DNA of 64,000 nucleotides from Candidatus Dadabacteria bacterium (GTDB lineage: Bacteria > Desulfobacterota_D > UBA1144 > Nemesobacterales > Nemesobacteraceae), in the NCBI GenBank assembly GCA_022822065.1, contig JAJECI010000011.1, positions 1 to 64,000 of the forward strand, read 5' to 3'. The notes beneath the pieces are model-generated. The model had not been told where the DNA came from and searched no databases. It saw only the letters and a program-made list of their open reading frames with translations. Both the position numbers and the translations under genes were made by a program. The stretch's first letter is position 1. Each line of letters starts with the position of its first letter. Below, in pieces: positions 41,909 to 51,440 of the stretch.

Positions 41909-43204
41909 TTAATTCGTATTCACTTCTTCGCCTTGAAAATTAAGATATGTTTTTTGTGGCACACCCTGAGCGTCGTATGTGTCAACCGCGTAGAGTCCGT
42001 CTTCTATGTCTCCATTGTTGTTGAGACTGATCGGACCCGAAAGTCCCTCGTAGTCAATGTCGTCGTTAACCGTGGTTTCATCGGTAAGCGCCGCGGCGCA
42101 GGTGGCGTAACTGTGGCACTTTGTTCCTTCTCTCGTAACATCCCGGATTTTGGAAACATAATCGGAGGGATTGCTGCTTCCGGCGCTTAAGGCCGCGAGG
42201 CGGAGTATGACCACCGCGTCGTAGGCGTGTGCGGCAAAGTCACTAGAATCGAACCGCTCTTGAAATTCTTCAAGCCTTTTTCCCGGAGGTGGAGTTGAAA
42301 TCACCTGCTTGAATCCTTCAATCTCACCGTTTTCCTCATCCACATGTGGAAAAAGGGCGGATTCAAACCCAAGCCCGTCCCCGACGTAATATCCGGTTTC
42401 CTCGGGAATCACCGAAGAATCCAGAAGCTCTCTGATTATTCTCCCTCCCTCCTTATTGAAAACAAATAAGACTATAGACTCTACATCCGGGATTCGCTGC
42501 ACTGCCGCCTCAACACGTGAGACCACAGCAGCGGCCGCCTCCGAAATCATGGCGTCATCAGCGTCATCCAGGAAATTGGCGGTGTCATAGCTAACGACCT
42601 CGACCTGCCTGCCGTCAGACATTATTTGTTCTTGGACAAGCGACGCAAGGGCTGTTCCCCATGCGTCCTCACGGTTCACTATAACCGTGTTGCCCTGAGA
42701 CTGCTTCGCCAGTATTGGCGCCTGAAAGAGGTCGGAAGGGGCTACTCTGAAGAAAAAATGCTGGTTGCCGCCGTCCACGACTTTTTTGTTTTCTTCGCTA
42801 AGTCTGGGAGAAGTTGCCGAGGGCGAAATGGCGACTATTTCATTTTCGACCAGAAAAGGAAAAACATTTAGGGAGTCCGAGGAGTATGAAGGTCCTACTA
42901 TGCCGTGGACACCCATTTCAAGAAGCTGCATCGCGCTTGCGGCCGCTTCGCCCGCTCCCGCTTGGAAAGAGTTTCCGCTTACGATCTCTATATTCCCCCC
43001 AGCCTTGTTAATGTCGTCTTTCGCGAGATCCACGGCATCTATAAGAGGCTGATTAAACCCTTCGCCTTCAGCCAGAAGTGTTCCTATGCAGAAAACTTCC
43101 GCGCAATCAACTTTTGCCTCATCCTCGTCGTCAAGGCAGCCCGAAGAGAGTATTCCAATAAAGACCAAAAGCAGCACGGAACCCAAAATACTTAGTCTTT
43201 CCAT
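41909..43204 (-). CDS. ABC transporter substrate-binding lipoprotein (type 1, branched-chain amino-acid-like)
   Basis: A periplasmic-binding-protein type 1 (Peripla_BP_6/LivJ-like) lipoprotein. The signal peptide (SILGSVLLLVFIGILSSGC) ends in a lipobox Cys near residue 23, followed by an acidic DDEDE stretch. The body shows AEGEGFNQPLIDAVDLAKDDI, quoted as GFNQPLIDAVDLAKDDI, and GIVGPSYSSDSLNVFPFL. Ligand is unknown. No permease or ATPase is nearby, so it is an orphan receptor or works with distant genes. The ATG at 43204 is preferred over 43210 because GGAGG then lies 9 nt upstream. Confidence 0.87.
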   Translation of the reverse strand: MERLSILGSVLLLVFIGILSSGCLDDEDEAKVDCAEVFCIGTLLAEGEGFNQPLIDAVDLAKDDINKAGGNIEIVSGNSFQAGAGEAAASAMQLLEMGVHGIVGPSYSSDSLNVFPFLVENEIVAISPSATSPRLSEENKKVVDGGNQHFFFRVAPSDLFQAPILAKQSQGNTVIVNREDAWGTALASLVQEQIMSDGRQVEVVSYDTANFLDDADDAMISEAAAAVVSRVEAAVQRIPDVESIVLFVFNKEGGRIIRELLDSSVIPEETGYYVGDGLGFESALFPHVDEENGEIEGFKQVISTPPPGKRLEEFQERFDSSDFAAHAYDAVVILRLAALSAGSSNPSDYVSKIRDVTREGTKCHSYATCAAALTDETTVNDDIDYEGLSGPISLNNNGDIEDGLYAVDTYDAQGVPQKTYLNFQGEEVNTN

Positions 43205-43242
43205 GACCATATACCTCCAATTGAAATGCGTATTGCCATCGC

Positions 43243-43257
43243 CGAATCTCTGATTCG
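43243..43257. repeat. Short palindrome in the binding-protein leader
   Basis: CGAATC, a 3-nt loop and GATTCG form a perfect 6-bp inverted repeat, about 40 nt before the ATG at 43204. A TATAAT in a GTATATAATTATAC palindrome lies upstream (about 43270). Possible operator. Confidence 0.3.
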
Positions 43258-43370
43258 TTGACGTGCTGTATAATTATATACTAAAACGGGAGTAAGCCGT
43301 TCAGTTTTTCACGATGATTTACTTATCGGTGAAAAGTTTATTGTCGTTTGATGCTCCGGGATAGGAGCGG

Positions 43371-43661
43371 CTATTCGTTTATCAGTTTTTCTTCAAACTC
43401 GCCTATTGGGATCGCCGCCAAGGTTTCTATGTGGACAGTGCCCCTTGAACCCAGTTCTATTACGATTTTCGTGATTGTCTCGTTATCCGGGGCCTCCACT
43501 ATGTTCACGAAGTCGTAGGAGCCGAGCGCCGCGTACTGGGCTTCCACCTTGGCGCCCATTTCTTCAAGCTCCCTGTTAACCTCATTTATCCTCTCGGGCC
43601 TCATCTTTATGGTCCTTCTGCCCTCGTCGGTGAGGTTGCTAAGCATGATGTATTTGCCCAT
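43371..43661 (-). CDS. GYD domain protein
   Basis: A 96-residue protein of the GYD family (named for a conserved Gly-Tyr-Asp; here GSYDFV). The N-terminal MLSNLTDEGRRTIK and the dimeric ferredoxin-like fold pattern are typical. Family function is unknown. It follows trxA by 26 nt on the same strand and is probably co-transcribed. Confidence 0.85.
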   Translation of the reverse strand: MGKYIMLSNLTDEGRRTIKMRPERINEVNRELEEMGAKVEAQYAALGSYDFVNIVEAPDNETITKIVIELGSRGTVHIETLAAIPIGEFEEKLINE

Positions 43662-43687
43662 TTTCTCGCGCCTGCGCCCCGGGTGTA

Positions 43688-44020
43688 TCAGTCCAGGGTC
43701 TTGTTAAGCACCTTTTCTATCTCGCTTTTCGGGACGGCGCCGACTATCTGCTCGGCGACCTCGCCGTTTTTAAAAACTATCAGGGTAGGAATGCTTCTTA
43801 TGCGGAATTTCATGGTAGTCTCGGGATTTTCGTCCACATTCACCTTTCCCACCTTCACGCTGCCTTCATAGTCGTTGGAAATCTCCTCGATGACGGGCGA
43901 GAGAGCCCTGCAGGGACCGCACCAGGGGGCCCAGAAGTCGACCAGAACGGGAACTTCGCTTTCCATTACTTCCTTATCGAACGCGGAATCTACTACTTCG
44001 ACTATGTTTTCGGATGCCAT
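43688..44020 (-). CDS. trxA: Thioredoxin
   Basis: Disulfide reductase of the cytoplasm. The active site WCGPC lies at residues 33-37 within VDFWAPWCGPCRALSP, with the later cis-Pro segment IRSIPTLIVFKNGE. The ATG at 44020 gives 110 residues, and AAGGAG at a good distance supports it; the open frame 19 codons upstream is not thioredoxin-like. It is the first gene of a pair with the GYD protein. Confidence 0.97.
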   Translation of the reverse strand: MASENIVEVVDSAFDKEVMESEVPVLVDFWAPWCGPCRALSPVIEEISNDYEGSVKVGKVNVDENPETTMKFRIRSIPTLIVFKNGEVAEQIVGAVPKSEIEKVLNKTLD

Positions 44021-44242
44021 TTTTATCTCCTTGGGGATTGTATGCCTATAAGGTAATAACAATTTATAATAATACAAGAAGAGGAGTGCGGATGTTTTGC
44101 ATCTGTAAGTGCCGGACGTTTGATTGTGTATAATTCTGGAGATTTCAAAATGCGCCGATGCCGTACTGTGCCTCTGAATACGATGTGTGCGGGTTCTTCG
44201 CGGTTACTCTGAACGGGATACTGTGATATAGGGAGAAAAGCC

Positions 44243-45310
44243 TTGTTTATGCGAACAAAAGTCTTTTTGCTTTCTTTAGCTGTCTTTCTTTTTCCCGGGC
44301 TTTCCTCTGCTCAGCCTCCCGACGCTCCCGTGGTGGTATCCCCGGTCGTTGAGAGGGAGGTAAATAAACCCCTTAGGCTTGTCGGCGCGACGTTTCCCGC
44401 GAGGAAATCCGTCATATCAAGCGAGGTCGAGGGGGTCGTCGGGAAAATGAACGCCGAGGAGGGCCAGTACGTAAAAAAGGGTGAGATCCTCGCCGAGATA
44501 AAGAACGATAAGATCCGTCTTGCTCTCGAGCAGCTCAGAAGCGAGAGAAGGGAAGCCCTTGCGAGAGCCGAGCTTTCGGAAAAAGATTTCGCGAGGATGG
44601 GAGAGCTTTACGACAAGGGCATTATTTCTGACGGAGATTTTGACAGGGCAAGGACCCAGAGGGAATCCGACCGGGCCGGGCTTCTCAGTCTTGAGAGCCG
44701 CGTCGAAATCGCCGAATACGATCTCGCGGCGTCGAAAATCGCCGCTCCCTATAACGGCTACGTGACCAAGCACCACGCCCAGGCGGGACAGTGGCTCGGT
44801 ATCGGGGACCAGGTGGTCTCTTTTGTGGACATAGACACGATAGAGGTGATGGCGGGGGTGCCCGAGAGGTACATAGACGACATAAAAGAGGGCATGGAGG
44901 TCGAGGTCATACTGCCCTCCCACGATCTGCTGACCGTTCCCGCGAAAATCTCTTCAGTCATCCCGGACGCGGACCCGAGAGCCGTATCCTTTCCGGTAAG
45001 GGTGGTGCTTGAGAATCCGGATCATACGATAAAATCCTCGGCTTCCGCCGTAATCATGGCAAGGATCGGCGAGACCGAGAAAATAAAGCTCGTACCGAAA
45101 GATTCCATAGTCAGGTCTCCCCAGGGCCCTATGGTCTTTGCCGTGAGGGAAGGCCTAGCGCACCCGGTACCGGTAAAAGAAAAGGGCTGGTATGAGAGTT
45201 TCACTCACGTCGAGGGGGGAATAAGCGCGGGCGAGAGCGTGGTCGTGAGAGGAAACGAGAGACTCAGGCCCATGCAGAAAGTCAGGATTGCCGACACCAT
45301 AGAGCAATGA
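44243..45310 (+). CDS. RND efflux periplasmic adaptor (membrane fusion protein)
   Basis: A 355-residue membrane fusion protein. A signal peptide (about residues 1-22, ending LSSAQ) is followed by a lipoyl half-motif EGVVGKMNAEEGQYVKKGEIL (quoted as VVGKMNAEEGQYVKKGE), a helical hairpin (about 85-150) and beta-barrel and membrane-proximal domains. The TTG at 44243 has GGGAG upstream; an ATG two codons in is the alternative. A TATAAT at 44129-44134 may be the promoter. It overlaps the pump gene by 4 nt, so both are one operon; no TolC-like gene is in the window. Confidence 0.92.
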   Translation: MFMRTKVFLLSLAVFLFPGLSSAQPPDAPVVVSPVVEREVNKPLRLVGATFPARKSVISSEVEGVVGKMNAEEGQYVKKGEILAEIKNDKIRLALEQLRSERREALARAELSEKDFARMGELYDKGIISDGDFDRARTQRESDRAGLLSLESRVEIAEYDLAASKIAAPYNGYVTKHHAQAGQWLGIGDQVVSFVDIDTIEVMAGVPERYIDDIKEGMEVEVILPSHDLLTVPAKISSVIPDADPRAVSFPVRVVLENPDHTIKSSASAVIMARIGETEKIKLVPKDSIVRSPQGPMVFAVREGLAHPVPVKEKGWYESFTHVEGGISAGESVVVRGNERLRPMQKVRIADTIEQ

Positions 45311-48300
45311 ATCTTGTCGAGACCTCTATAAAAAACCCCGTAACCGTAGCCGTCGGCGTTATATTCCTCGTTATTTTCGGGGTTATCTCGCTTTTCAGAA
45401 TCCCCGTTCAGCTTACCCCGGACGTCGAGACGCTCAGGGTTACGGTGAGCACTTTCTGGAGGGGCGCAAGCCCCTTTGAGATGGAAAGCGAGGTGGTAAA
45501 CGAGCAGGAAGACGAGCTTCAGGGAATAACGGGTCTCAGGAGACTTGACAGCGAGAGTTCGGAGAACTCCTCCGAGGTAATACTCGAGTTTGAAACCGGC
45601 TCCGACATTGACTCCAAGGTGGTCAAGGTATCGAACAGGCTTGACCAGGTAAGAGAATATCCGGACGACGCCGAGCGGCCAGTGATAACCACCGTCGATC
45701 CCAGGGCAAACGCCATGGCGTGGTTTATCCTGAAGCCTCTTCCTGACAATCCCGCTGATATAAATCTTTACTACGACTTTGCGGACGAGATAATCCGCAC
45801 CAGGCTTGAGAGGGTTCCCGGAGTCGGGGCTTCAAACGTGTTCGGCGGAAGGGAACGGCTCATAGAGGTTCTTTTCGATCCCGCCGCGCTTGCCAAGAGA
45901 AATATCACAATAGCCGAGCTTGCCGCCTCCATTGACAGGGAGAATGAGAATTTCAGCGCCGGTTCCTTTAGCGAAGGTAAAAGGCAGTATCTAGTCCGAA
46001 CCGTCGGAGAGTACAGGACCACGCGTGATATAGGGAACATAGTAGTGGCTACCGCGCAAAGCGGCCTTCCCGTTTACCTGAGGGATGTTGCCACTGTCCG
46101 CCTCGGATACGAGGACCCGGGCTACACGGTAAGGCAGAACGGAGATCCCGCCATCGCCGTTAACGTGCTTCGCGAGAGCGGGGCGAACTCAATGGATGTC
46201 AAGGAGGCCCTCTTTGCGGCCGTTGAGGAGCTGAATACGGGCGTCCTCAAGGAAAACGGACTTCGCCTCCGCAATGTCTACGAAGAGACCGGTTACATAA
46301 AAAACGCGATAAAGCTCGTCAGGGGAAATCTTGTTATAGGCGGCGTGCTCGCCATAACGGTTCTCCTTCTTTTCCTTAGAAGCGCGAGCAGCACGATGAT
46401 CGTGGCAATCGCGATACCGTCAAGCGTCATAGGGACTTTCATAGTTTTCGAGGCGCTCGGGCGCACTATAAACGTGGTCAGTCTCGCAGGAATGAGCTTC
46501 GCCGTCGGCATGGTCATAGACAACTCAATCGTGGTTCTTGAAAACGTGTACCGCCACATGCAGATGGGAAAATCGAGGCTGGAGGCGGCCTATGACGGTA
46601 CGACCGAGGTCTGGGGGGCGGTGCTTGCGAGCACCCTCACCACGGCTGCCGTGTTCATTCCGATCATGTTCATCGAGGAGCAGACGGGACAGCTGTTTCG
46701 AGACATAGCCATAGCGATAAGTGTCTCCGTCATACTGAGTCTTCTTGTTTCCATAACCGTCATACCGTCCGCGTCTTCGAAGTACCTCTCAGCGGGGGGC
46801 GCGGAATCCCTTGAGCGCCTTCGTATCATGCCGCGGCTGCTTGGCTTCGCGGGAAGGGTCTCGGACTTTATAAACCGCTTTACCGAGCAGATAATGACTA
46901 GCGTCAGGAAAAGGGTGATTCTCGTGGGTTCCTTCACCCTCTTGTCAATAGTGCTTATAATCGCCGTTTTTCCCAAGACCGAATACCTGCCCACGGGAAA
47001 CAGGAACTTTCTTTTCGGGATACTTATTCCGCCTCCCGGATACAATGTCGAGGAATATACCGCCATCGGAAAGCAGATCGAGGCGGATCTCGAGCCCTAC
47101 ATAAACGAGAGGACCTCGGCCGAGAGGGGCCTTCCCCGGATAAAGAACTTTTTCTACGTCGCGAGGGGAAAACAGATTGTCATGGGCGCGATCGCCGAGA
47201 AGAGAAAGGAAGTCAAGGAACTTTTCCCCGTTCTTCAACAGACCCTATCCGAGGTTCCGGGGACATTCGGCGTGATAGTTCAGCCCAGCATCTTTAACAG
47301 CAACATAGGCGAGGGGAGGTCGATAGACGTTAACGTTACGGGGGATGATCTCAATGAGATACTGAGGACCGCGAGAAGCGTGTTTTTCATGTCCATGGAG
47401 GCCATTCCCGGGGCGCAGGTGAGACCGATTCCAAGCCTTGACCTCGGAAGCCCCGAGGTCAGGATCGTTACCGAACGGGAGGCGGCTTCCCGGGTCGGGA
47501 TCACCAACAGCGAGCTCGGGTTTACCGTGAGGTCCCTTATAGACGGCGTTCAGGCAAGCGAGTTTAACCTCGAGGGACAGGAGGTCGACATAGTCTTGCG
47601 GGCGGAGCAGGATTTCTCCGAGAGAACCCAGGATATAGAGAACATAATGATCACTTCTCCGAGCGGGCAGGTGGTCACCGTGGGAGCTTTGGCCAGGGTC
47701 AGCCTTGAAAGCGGCCCGGAACAGATAAATCACTACGAAAGACAAAGGGTGATAACGATACAGATAACTCCTCCCGAGGAAATTACGCTCGAGGAGGGGA
47801 TAGAGACCATTAACGACAATATAATCTCCGTGCTTCGGCAAAGCGGCCAGGTAGGGGAGCGAACCGGTTTTGTCCTCTCCGGGACCGCGGACAAGCTCGC
47901 GACGGCAAAGGACGCGCTTCAGTTGAATTTTCTTCTGGCAGTGGTGATATCGTTTCTGCTGATGGCGGCTCTTTTCGGGAGTTTTCTCCATCCTCTGGTT
48001 ATCCTGGTCACCGTTCCGTTTGCTTCTCTGGGGGGCTTTATCGGGCTTTTCATCCTTAACCTGTTCACGTACCAGCCGCTTGACATACTGACGATGCTGG
48101 GTTTCGTGATTCTGATAGGAATAGTAATCAACAACGCCATACTCATAGTCCACCAGGCGCTTAACAACATGCGGGCGGGCATGGAGCAGCAGGAGGCCAT
48201 ACGCGAATCGGTAAGGGTGAGGATAAGGCCGATATTCATGAGCACCCTCACGAGCGTGTTCGGCATGCTTCCCCTCGTGCTTGCTCCGGGGGAAGGCTCC

Positions 48301-48429
48301 GAGCTCTACAAGGGCCTTGGAAGCGTCGTGGTCGGCGGACTGGTTCTCTCAACGGCCTTCACCTTGTTTCTGATTCCCTCCGTCTTCAGCCTCATGCTTG
48401 AGTTCCGCAAAAGACCCTCCTTCTTATGA
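45307..48429 (+). CDS. RND-family multidrug efflux pump permease
   Basis: A 1,040-residue inner-membrane pump of the AcrB/HAE1 family, exporting hydrophobic compounds with proton import. It begins with a TM helix (PVTVAVGVIFLVIFGVISLF) and has two large periplasmic loops and TM blocks with GMVIDNSIVVLENVYRH (the TM4 Asp motif) and a second block ending GIVINNAILIVHQALN. The N-terminal pore segment VSTFWRGASPFEME is typical. Substrate is unknown. The ATG overlaps the adaptor stop by 4 nt. Confidence 0.95.
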   Translation: MNLVETSIKNPVTVAVGVIFLVIFGVISLFRIPVQLTPDVETLRVTVSTFWRGASPFEMESEVVNEQEDELQGITGLRRLDSESSENSSEVILEFETGSDIDSKVVKVSNRLDQVREYPDDAERPVITTVDPRANAMAWFILKPLPDNPADINLYYDFADEIIRTRLERVPGVGASNVFGGRERLIEVLFDPAALAKRNITIAELAASIDRENENFSAGSFSEGKRQYLVRTVGEYRTTRDIGNIVVATAQSGLPVYLRDVATVRLGYEDPGYTVRQNGDPAIAVNVLRESGANSMDVKEALFAAVEELNTGVLKENGLRLRNVYEETGYIKNAIKLVRGNLVIGGVLAITVLLLFLRSASSTMIVAIAIPSSVIGTFIVFEALGRTINVVSLAGMSFAVGMVIDNSIVVLENVYRHMQMGKSRLEAAYDGTTEVWGAVLASTLTTAAVFIPIMFIEEQTGQLFRDIAIAISVSVILSLLVSITVIPSASSKYLSAGGAESLERLRIMPRLLGFAGRVSDFINRFTEQIMTSVRKRVILVGSFTLLSIVLIIAVFPKTEYLPTGNRNFLFGILIPPPGYNVEEYTAIGKQIEADLEPYINERTSAERGLPRIKNFFYVARGKQIVMGAIAEKRKEVKELFPVLQQTLSEVPGTFGVIVQPSIFNSNIGEGRSIDVNVTGDDLNEILRTARSVFFMSMEAIPGAQVRPIPSLDLGSPEVRIVTEREAASRVGITNSELGFTVRSLIDGVQASEFNLEGQEVDIVLRAEQDFSERTQDIENIMITSPSGQVVTVGALARVSLESGPEQINHYERQRVITIQITPPEEITLEEGIETINDNIISVLRQSGQVGERTGFVLSGTADKLATAKDALQLNFLLAVVISFLLMAALFGSFLHPLVILVTVPFASLGGFIGLFILNLFTYQPLDILTMLGFVILIGIVINNAILIVHQALNNMRAGMEQQEAIRESVRVRIRPIFMSTLTSVFGMLPLVLAPGEGSELYKGLGSVVVGGLVLSTAFTLFLIPSVFSLMLEFRKRPSFL

Positions 48430-48498
48430 AACCGGTCTTGTTTGTGGCATAATAAACCACCTGACTGAGCATTGACAATTATCTGGAGGAAACCTTAA

Positions 48499-49887
48499 AT
48501 GGCCAAGACGAAATACAGAGTGGAATCCGACTCGATGGGAAAGATGAAAGTGCCCTCGGACGCTTATTACGGGGCGCAGACGGCAAGAGCGGTTGAGAAT
48601 TTCCCCGTGAGCGGACGCACTCTTCCAAGGGAATTCATAAGGGCGATGGGCCTTGTAAAGCTCGCCGCGGCGCAGACAAACGCGGAACTCGGATTTCTTA
48701 GAAAGGGTACAGCGCGGGCCATAGCTAGGGCCGCGCAGGAGGTTGTCGACGGGAAACTCGACGATCATTTCGTGGTCGACGTCTTTCAGACGGGCTCCGG
48801 CACCTCTACCAACATGAACACGAACGAGGTGATAGCCAACAGGGCAACCGAGATACTTAAGGCAAAAACCCGGGTGCATCCGAACGACCACGTGAACATG
48901 GGCCAGTCGAGCAACGACGTGATCCCCACGGCCATGCACGTCTCCTCCCTTGAGGCGATCGAAAAAGACCTCATACCGTCGCTTGAGTATCTTCGCGACG
49001 CGCTCTCGAAAAAGGCAAAGGAGTTTGACCACATAGTCAAGATAGGGCGCACCCACCTTATGGACGCCACCCCGATACGGCTCGGCCAGGAGTTCAGCGG
49101 ATACGCGAGCATGGTCGACCACGGAATCTCGAGACTGAAGGGGATAAGAAACGATCTCTCCGAGCTTGCCATAGGCGGAACCGCGGTCGGCACCGGCATA
49201 AACACCCATAAAAGTTTCGGAAAGAAGGTGGCGACGAGGATAAGCGAGTCTACCGGAGTCAGATTCAGGGAGGCGAAGAACCACTTCGAGGCCCAGGCTT
49301 CAAAGGACGCGGTCGTTCAGACGAGCGGAGCGCTTAAGACGGTCTCGGTCAGCCTCATGAAGATAGCGAACGACATACGCTGGCTTGGAAGCGGCCCGCG
49401 CTGCGGATTCGGAGAGATACTCCTTCCCGCGATACAGCCGGGCTCTTCGATCATGCCGGGGAAGGTTAATCCGGTGGTCGGGGAGTCGGTTACGCAGGTC
49501 GCGGCCCAGGTGATCGGGAACGACGCGGCGATAACGATCGGAGGGCAGGCGGGGAACTTTGAGCTTAACGTGATGATGCCTATGATGGCTGACAACCTTC
49601 TTCAGTCGATAAGGCTTCTCTCGAGGGTCTCCACCGTGTTTGTCGACAAGTGCATCTCGGGAATAGAGGCGGACGAGGAGCGCTGCGGGGAGATCATCGA
49701 ACAGAGTCTCGCTATGTGCACGAGCCTCGCGCCGATCATAGGCTATGACAACGCGGCCGCGATTGCAAAAGAGGCTTACGCTTCCGGAAGGACGGTGAGG
49801 GAGGTTGCCAGGGAGAAAGGGGTGCTTTCCGATGAAGAGCTTGACAGGGTTCTTGACCCGTTCTCGATGACAAAGCCGGTTTCGTAG
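48499..49887 (+). CDS. fumC: Class II fumarate hydratase
   Basis: Interconverts fumarate and malate without an iron-sulfur cluster. The signature GSSIMPGKVNPV lies in the C-terminal half. Other motifs are SGTSTNMNTNEV, NMGQSSNDVIPTAMH and GRTHLMDATPIRLGQE. The 462-residue length is standard for FumC, and the sequence favours FumC over aspartase and argininosuccinate lyase. The ATG is preceded by GGAGGA. With sucD it supplies a second TCA-cycle enzyme in the window. Confidence 0.96.
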   Translation: MAKTKYRVESDSMGKMKVPSDAYYGAQTARAVENFPVSGRTLPREFIRAMGLVKLAAAQTNAELGFLRKGTARAIARAAQEVVDGKLDDHFVVDVFQTGSGTSTNMNTNEVIANRATEILKAKTRVHPNDHVNMGQSSNDVIPTAMHVSSLEAIEKDLIPSLEYLRDALSKKAKEFDHIVKIGRTHLMDATPIRLGQEFSGYASMVDHGISRLKGIRNDLSELAIGGTAVGTGINTHKSFGKKVATRISESTGVRFREAKNHFEAQASKDAVVQTSGALKTVSVSLMKIANDIRWLGSGPRCGFGEILLPAIQPGSSIMPGKVNPVVGESVTQVAAQVIGNDAAITIGGQAGNFELNVMMPMMADNLLQSIRLLSRVSTVFVDKCISGIEADEERCGEIIEQSLAMCTSLAPIIGYDNAAAIAKEAYASGRTVREVAREKGVLSDEELDRVLDPFSMTKPVS

Positions 49888-49943
49888 CGGTACGGGTTTT
49901 TATGTCCGTCGCGGGCCGTATAATATTCTCTGGGGCTTAGAGA

Positions 49944-50405
49944 ATGAGAAAATTTCTTTTCGTCTTTCTGCTTTTTTTAGTGTTTCCGGCCTCTTCTTAT
50001 GCGGAGCAGCAGAGCTACAAAACCTATACCGATATAGGGGAGCTTGAACCTCCGACAGTAACCATCACCCAGGTTCTTTTCTCCCGGGATGAGTTCCATA
50101 GAAAAATATTCATCCTTGAGGGACAGGTGGGCGAATTGCGGTTTAAGAGGATGGCGAACGGGAGGAAGTTCACCCTGTTTCGGTTCTTCGAGCATGATCC
50201 GGAAAAAAGAATAGACGTCTACGCCAGAGGGTTCGTGGAAGGCATTGAGAACGGGAGCAGGATAAGGGTCTGGGGCCGCTACAGCAAGGATAAAAGGTAT
50301 TTTCTCAGCAAGCGCAAGAACATCATGAAGGCGAAGAAGATCCATATTTTTCAGGAGATTCCGGAATTGCTAGAAGACCTGCCTGTAGAGAAAAATCCTT
50401 CTTGA
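49944..50405 (+). CDS. Hypothetical secreted protein
   Basis: I do not recognise this 153-residue protein. A clear signal peptide (KFLFVFLLFLVFPASSYA, cleavage near residue 21) is followed by beta-rich sequence with FILEGQVGELRFKRMANGRKF and IRVWGRYSKDKRYFLS (first shown here as FILEGQVGELRFKR). This suggests an OB-like fold in the periplasm. A TATAAT at 49919-49924 lies 19 nt before the ATG and should be its promoter. It is the last gene before the AT-rich insert. Confidence 0.75.
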   Translation: MRKFLFVFLLFLVFPASSYAEQQSYKTYTDIGELEPPTVTITQVLFSRDEFHRKIFILEGQVGELRFKRMANGRKFTLFRFFEHDPEKRIDVYARGFVEGIENGSRIRVWGRYSKDKRYFLSKRKNIMKAKKIHIFQEIPELLEDLPVEKNPS

Positions 50406-50537
50406 ATGATACTTAAATACATATTCAGGCATTTACTAATATTGATATTTTAGGCGATTGAAGACTTTATGTACATCAGTAAATAATAGAACTGTAACAG
50501 GTTAAATACAGGGTTGTTAATAAAGCAAATCAGCAAA

Positions 50538-50642
50538 ATGAATCTCTGCCCACATGGAAACCCCGATGGAGAGTTGCAAGATGCTAGAACCGAAGCATTT
50601 ATTGAGTGGACTAGAGATACAAAGTTTAACTTCTGGAGGTAA
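50538..50642 (+). CDS. Possible small ORF coupled to the DUF4145 gene
   Basis: ATG at 50538, 34 codons, stop TAA at 50640-50642 inside the ribosome-binding site (GGAGG) of the next gene. The peptide (MNLCPHGNPDGELQ..., ending TKFNFWR) has natural-looking composition. It may be a leader peptide coupled to translation of the DUF4145 gene, or a remnant of a longer upstream protein. Weakly supported. Confidence 0.3.
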   Translation: MNLCPHGNPDGELQDARTEAFIEWTRDTKFNFWR

Positions 50643-50648
50643 GCGATT

Positions 50649-51407
50649 ATGGTCAAGGAGGGCAGGAATCAGCCTGAAATCTATAAAGAGCAATTTGTTT
50701 GTCCATATTGTGAGGTATTTGCTAAACAAGATTGGACTAACACACAAGAAATTGTGGAAACAATCAAGTACTTAATAAATCATATATATTTGGATTACAG
50801 GGGAGAGGTAGGTGACTATGCCCAGCAAGAAATTAAAAAGTTTAATACTCATGTATTCCAAAAACTGCCCAGAAATTTGTCAGTGAGATTTTTCTCACAA
50901 GATTTCAGCTTTGCTAAATGTCAAAACTGTTCTGAGATGAGCATCTGGATGGAAGAAGACAAAAAGATGATTTATCCCAGATTACTTTCTTTTCCAGACC
51001 CCAATGCAGATATGGATGATGATATCAAAGAACTTTATCTTGAAGCTGCGAAGATATTCCAAGATTCTCCACGGGCATCTGCTGCGATACTGCGATTGTG
51101 TGTTGAAAAACTATGTGGGCAGTTGCAAGAAAAGGGGGATTTAAATACCTGTATAGGTAACTTGGTAGAGAGAGGATTAGACCAGCGAATACAACAGGCC
51201 TTAGACTATTGTCGTGTTATTGGAAATAATGCTGTGCATCCGGGAGAAATAGATATAGAGGAAGATCCTGACATGGTTAGATTTCTCTTTGATCTGGTAA
51301 ACGACATAACCCGAGACATGGTAACAAAGCCGAAGGAAATGGAAAAGAAATACTCATCTCTTCCCGAAAAGGTCAAGAAACAAATAGAGAAAAGGGATAA
51401 GAAATAA
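50649..51407 (+). CDS. DUF4145 protein with N-terminal zinc-ribbon cysteines
   Basis: A 252-residue protein. The N-terminal half has CxxC pairs (C18/C21 in CPYC, C91/C94 in CQNC) that could bind zinc. The C-terminal half (about residues 125-225) matches DUF4145, a domain of the HEPN superfamily: SPRASAAILRLCVEKL and then RVIGNNAVHPGE with R189 and H197. DUF4145 proteins are frequent next to restriction and other defence genes. The ATG at 50649 has GGAGG at about 9 nt. It converges on the SIR2-type gene, 33 nt apart. Base composition is clearly more AT-rich than the neighbouring chromosome. Confidence 0.82.
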   Translation: MVKEGRNQPEIYKEQFVCPYCEVFAKQDWTNTQEIVETIKYLINHIYLDYRGEVGDYAQQEIKKFNTHVFQKLPRNLSVRFFSQDFSFAKCQNCSEMSIWMEEDKKMIYPRLLSFPDPNADMDDDIKELYLEAAKIFQDSPRASAAILRLCVEKLCGQLQEKGDLNTCIGNLVERGLDQRIQQALDYCRVIGNNAVHPGEIDIEEDPDMVRFLFDLVNDITRDMVTKPKEMEKKYSSLPEKVKKQIEKRDKK

Positions 51408-51440
51408 GAATTATGTCATTCTGAAATTGAGCAGCTAAAC

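Noticed and set aside
44158-44226. 22-codon ORF in the RND adaptor leader
   Set aside because: No ribosome-binding site and no sign of conservation; likely chance.
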